Positions 62,973 to 64,000 of a DNA stretch of 64,000 bases are shown in pieces. The DNA comes from Salinivenus lutea. Its GTDB lineage: Bacteria; Bacteroidota; Rhodothermia; Rhodothermales; Salinibacteraceae. How positions within the stretch are numbered: the first letter of the stretch is position 1; every line of letters begins with the position of its first letter. The notes below the pieces were generated by a model that was given only the letters and a program-made list of their open reading frames with translations, was not told where the DNA came from and made no database searches. The stretch lies in assembly GCA_002894685.1 (NCBI GenBank), contig NCRC01000008.1, positions 59,175-123,174 of the forward strand, read 5' to 3'. The position numbers were made by a program, and so were the translations under genes.

Positions 62973-63974
62973 CTAGAACAGGGAGCGGAGGCGTGGGCGC
63001 CAGCGACGGAGTCGAGCGTGGAGCCCGGAGAGGAAGGGATAGCTGATCTCATATCCGCGGTGCGCTCGGTGCTGCCAGCGCTTCCAGTGCCAGTACGCCG
63101 CTTTTAAAACGATCCGGCCGTATATCGTGAGTGCAGGGTCGGTCAATCGCTCGTACCCAAGACGCTCCATCTCGGCCGAGCAAAGCGCCTCGACAATCTC
63201 GATCTCGGTGCGCGTCAGCTGTGTTTTCCATTTCGAAAGGCTCTCCTGATTCACCGGATTCCGTATGGCGGGCGTGCGGATGGTGGAGGGCATGTGGTCG
63301 GCCGCGGTCTCGTAGAATCGGAGCATCGCGGGCTCGTACGCTTCGTGGAGGAAGTGACAGATCGTGCGGAGCGTCGCTTCGGGCGCAGAGACCAGGTCCT
63401 CGTACGAGACGTTCAGTTGTTGGTCGGGCGAAAGGACGTCCTGAAAGGCGGTCGCTCCTTCGCGAATCGACCGTCGCCAGTTCAGGGCGTTAAATACAGT
63501 TTCGCCGGAGTAGTACGCAATCGAGTTCATCGAGCGGGTGACGGCGCGCGGGTCGCGGACGACGTGGATGAACTTCGCCCCAGGAAACATGTCGTTGAGC
63601 ACGTCCACGTAGAACAAGTTGTGCGGCGTCTTTTCGCCCCATCGGGCCTTGCCGTGTTGCCGACACAAATGCTCCAGGACCACCCGGTACGGGCCCCGAA
63701 GCGTACGCTCTGGGTCCTCTGCGATCTGGGCCTCCAGGCGGTCGAGATCGGTTGCAAAGAGGTCGCGCCGCGCCTCCAGGTACTGCCGCACGAGGCGACG
63801 ATACGTGTCGTCGGGAACGGGGGACGTCCAGGACTCGACATCGACCGTGGCGTTGAGGGTCTGAAAGTATTTGAGCTCCCGGGGGAGGAAGAGGCGAGAG
63901 TGGGCATTCAGCATCAGGCGCAGGAGGGTCGTTCCTGAGCGGCTGGCCCCAACGATGAAAAACGGGGTCGACAT
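62973..63974 (-). CDS. Sulfotransferase family protein (tandem paralogue)
   Basis: A 333-residue sulfotransferase with PAPS loop FFIVGASRSGTTLLRLMLNA, RWGEKTPHNLFYVDVLNDMF, and HVVRDPRAVTRSMNSIAY at the 3'-phosphate site. It is the last gene of the window and lies 24 bp upstream of its paralogue. It probably continues an operon extending beyond the right edge. Both copies keep their motifs, so both may be active, possibly on different positions or sugars. Confidence 0.9.
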   Translation of the reverse strand: MSTPFFIVGASRSGTTLLRLMLNAHSRLFLPRELKYFQTLNATVDVESWTSPVPDDTYRRLVRQYLEARRDLFATDLDRLEAQIAEDPERTLRGPYRVVLEHLCRQHGKARWGEKTPHNLFYVDVLNDMFPGAKFIHVVRDPRAVTRSMNSIAYYSGETVFNALNWRRSIREGATAFQDVLSPDQQLNVSYEDLVSAPEATLRTICHFLHEAYEPAMLRFYETAADHMPSTIRTPAIRNPVNQESLSKWKTQLTRTEIEIVEALCSAEMERLGYERLTDPALTIYGRIVLKAAYWHWKRWQHRAHRGYEISYPFLSGLHARLRRWRPRLRSLF

Positions 63975-64000
63975 GTCTGGGCGGAAGGAAGGGGGCGGGC

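Overview
The window is a high-GC, densely packed bacterial chromosome segment. Several features point to a halophilic member of the Bacteroidota/Rhodothermota, most like Salinibacter: 6-bladed beta-propeller lipoproteins, a C-terminal type IX secretion (T9SS) sorting domain, a bacterial eRF1-like (baeRF) protein, acidic proteins, and pyrimidine-rich start regions without Shine-Dalgarno sequences. This assignment is inferred from gene content and style; no rRNA gene is present to confirm it.

Region 1 (1-14.1 kb, all minus strand, read right to left) is an envelope locus. It encodes one periplasmic adaptor (MFP), two RND permeases (one cut by the left edge) and an AraC-type DNA-binding protein. 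Interleaved with these are five lipoproteins predicted to be 6-bladed beta-propellers, a membrane-anchored thioredoxin-fold protein with a single cysteine, and two small exported cysteine-rich peptides. Each peptide gene lies directly upstream of a propeller gene with a stem-loop between them. Upstream of each peptide unit there is a promoter-like sequence whose spacer contains a homopolymer (C10 or T9). This is the most unusual part of the window and may be a propeller/peptide surface system.

Region 2 (14.4-32.2 kb) is mostly housekeeping: nitroreductase, phosphatidylserine decarboxylase and synthase (phosphatidylethanolamine synthesis), PurS, ClpS, two small proteins, an Hsp20 chaperone, a baeRF protein, a second RND permease with its MFP, a YigZ/IMPACT protein, RNase HI, Obg GTPase, DprA, a class V aminotransferase and an RluD-like pseudouridine synthase.

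Region 3 (32.3-43.8 kb, plus strand) starts a large surface-glycan locus. It holds two GT2 glycosyltransferases, a PIG-L type deacetylase, glucose-1-phosphate cytidylyltransferase, an LhgO-like FAD oxidoreductase, an NAD-dependent epimerase/dehydratase, an RmlC-like 3,5-epimerase, a nucleotidyltransferase, a SAF-domain oxidoreductase and two tandem GT8 enzymes. These probably make and transfer an unusual CDP-linked sugar.

Region 4 (43.9-64 kb, minus strand, convergent with region 3) continues the glycan locus. It has six GT4/GT1-like glycosyltransferases, an exostosin-like enzyme, an O-antigen ligase/polymerase-like membrane protein, an acyltransferase-like membrane protein and three sulfotransferases. 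A very large cytochrome c/PA14/T9SS surface protein lies in the middle. Together they suggest a sulfated, possibly acylated and deacetylated, exopolysaccharide or O-antigen. No tRNA, rRNA, CRISPR array or insertion sequence was recognised.
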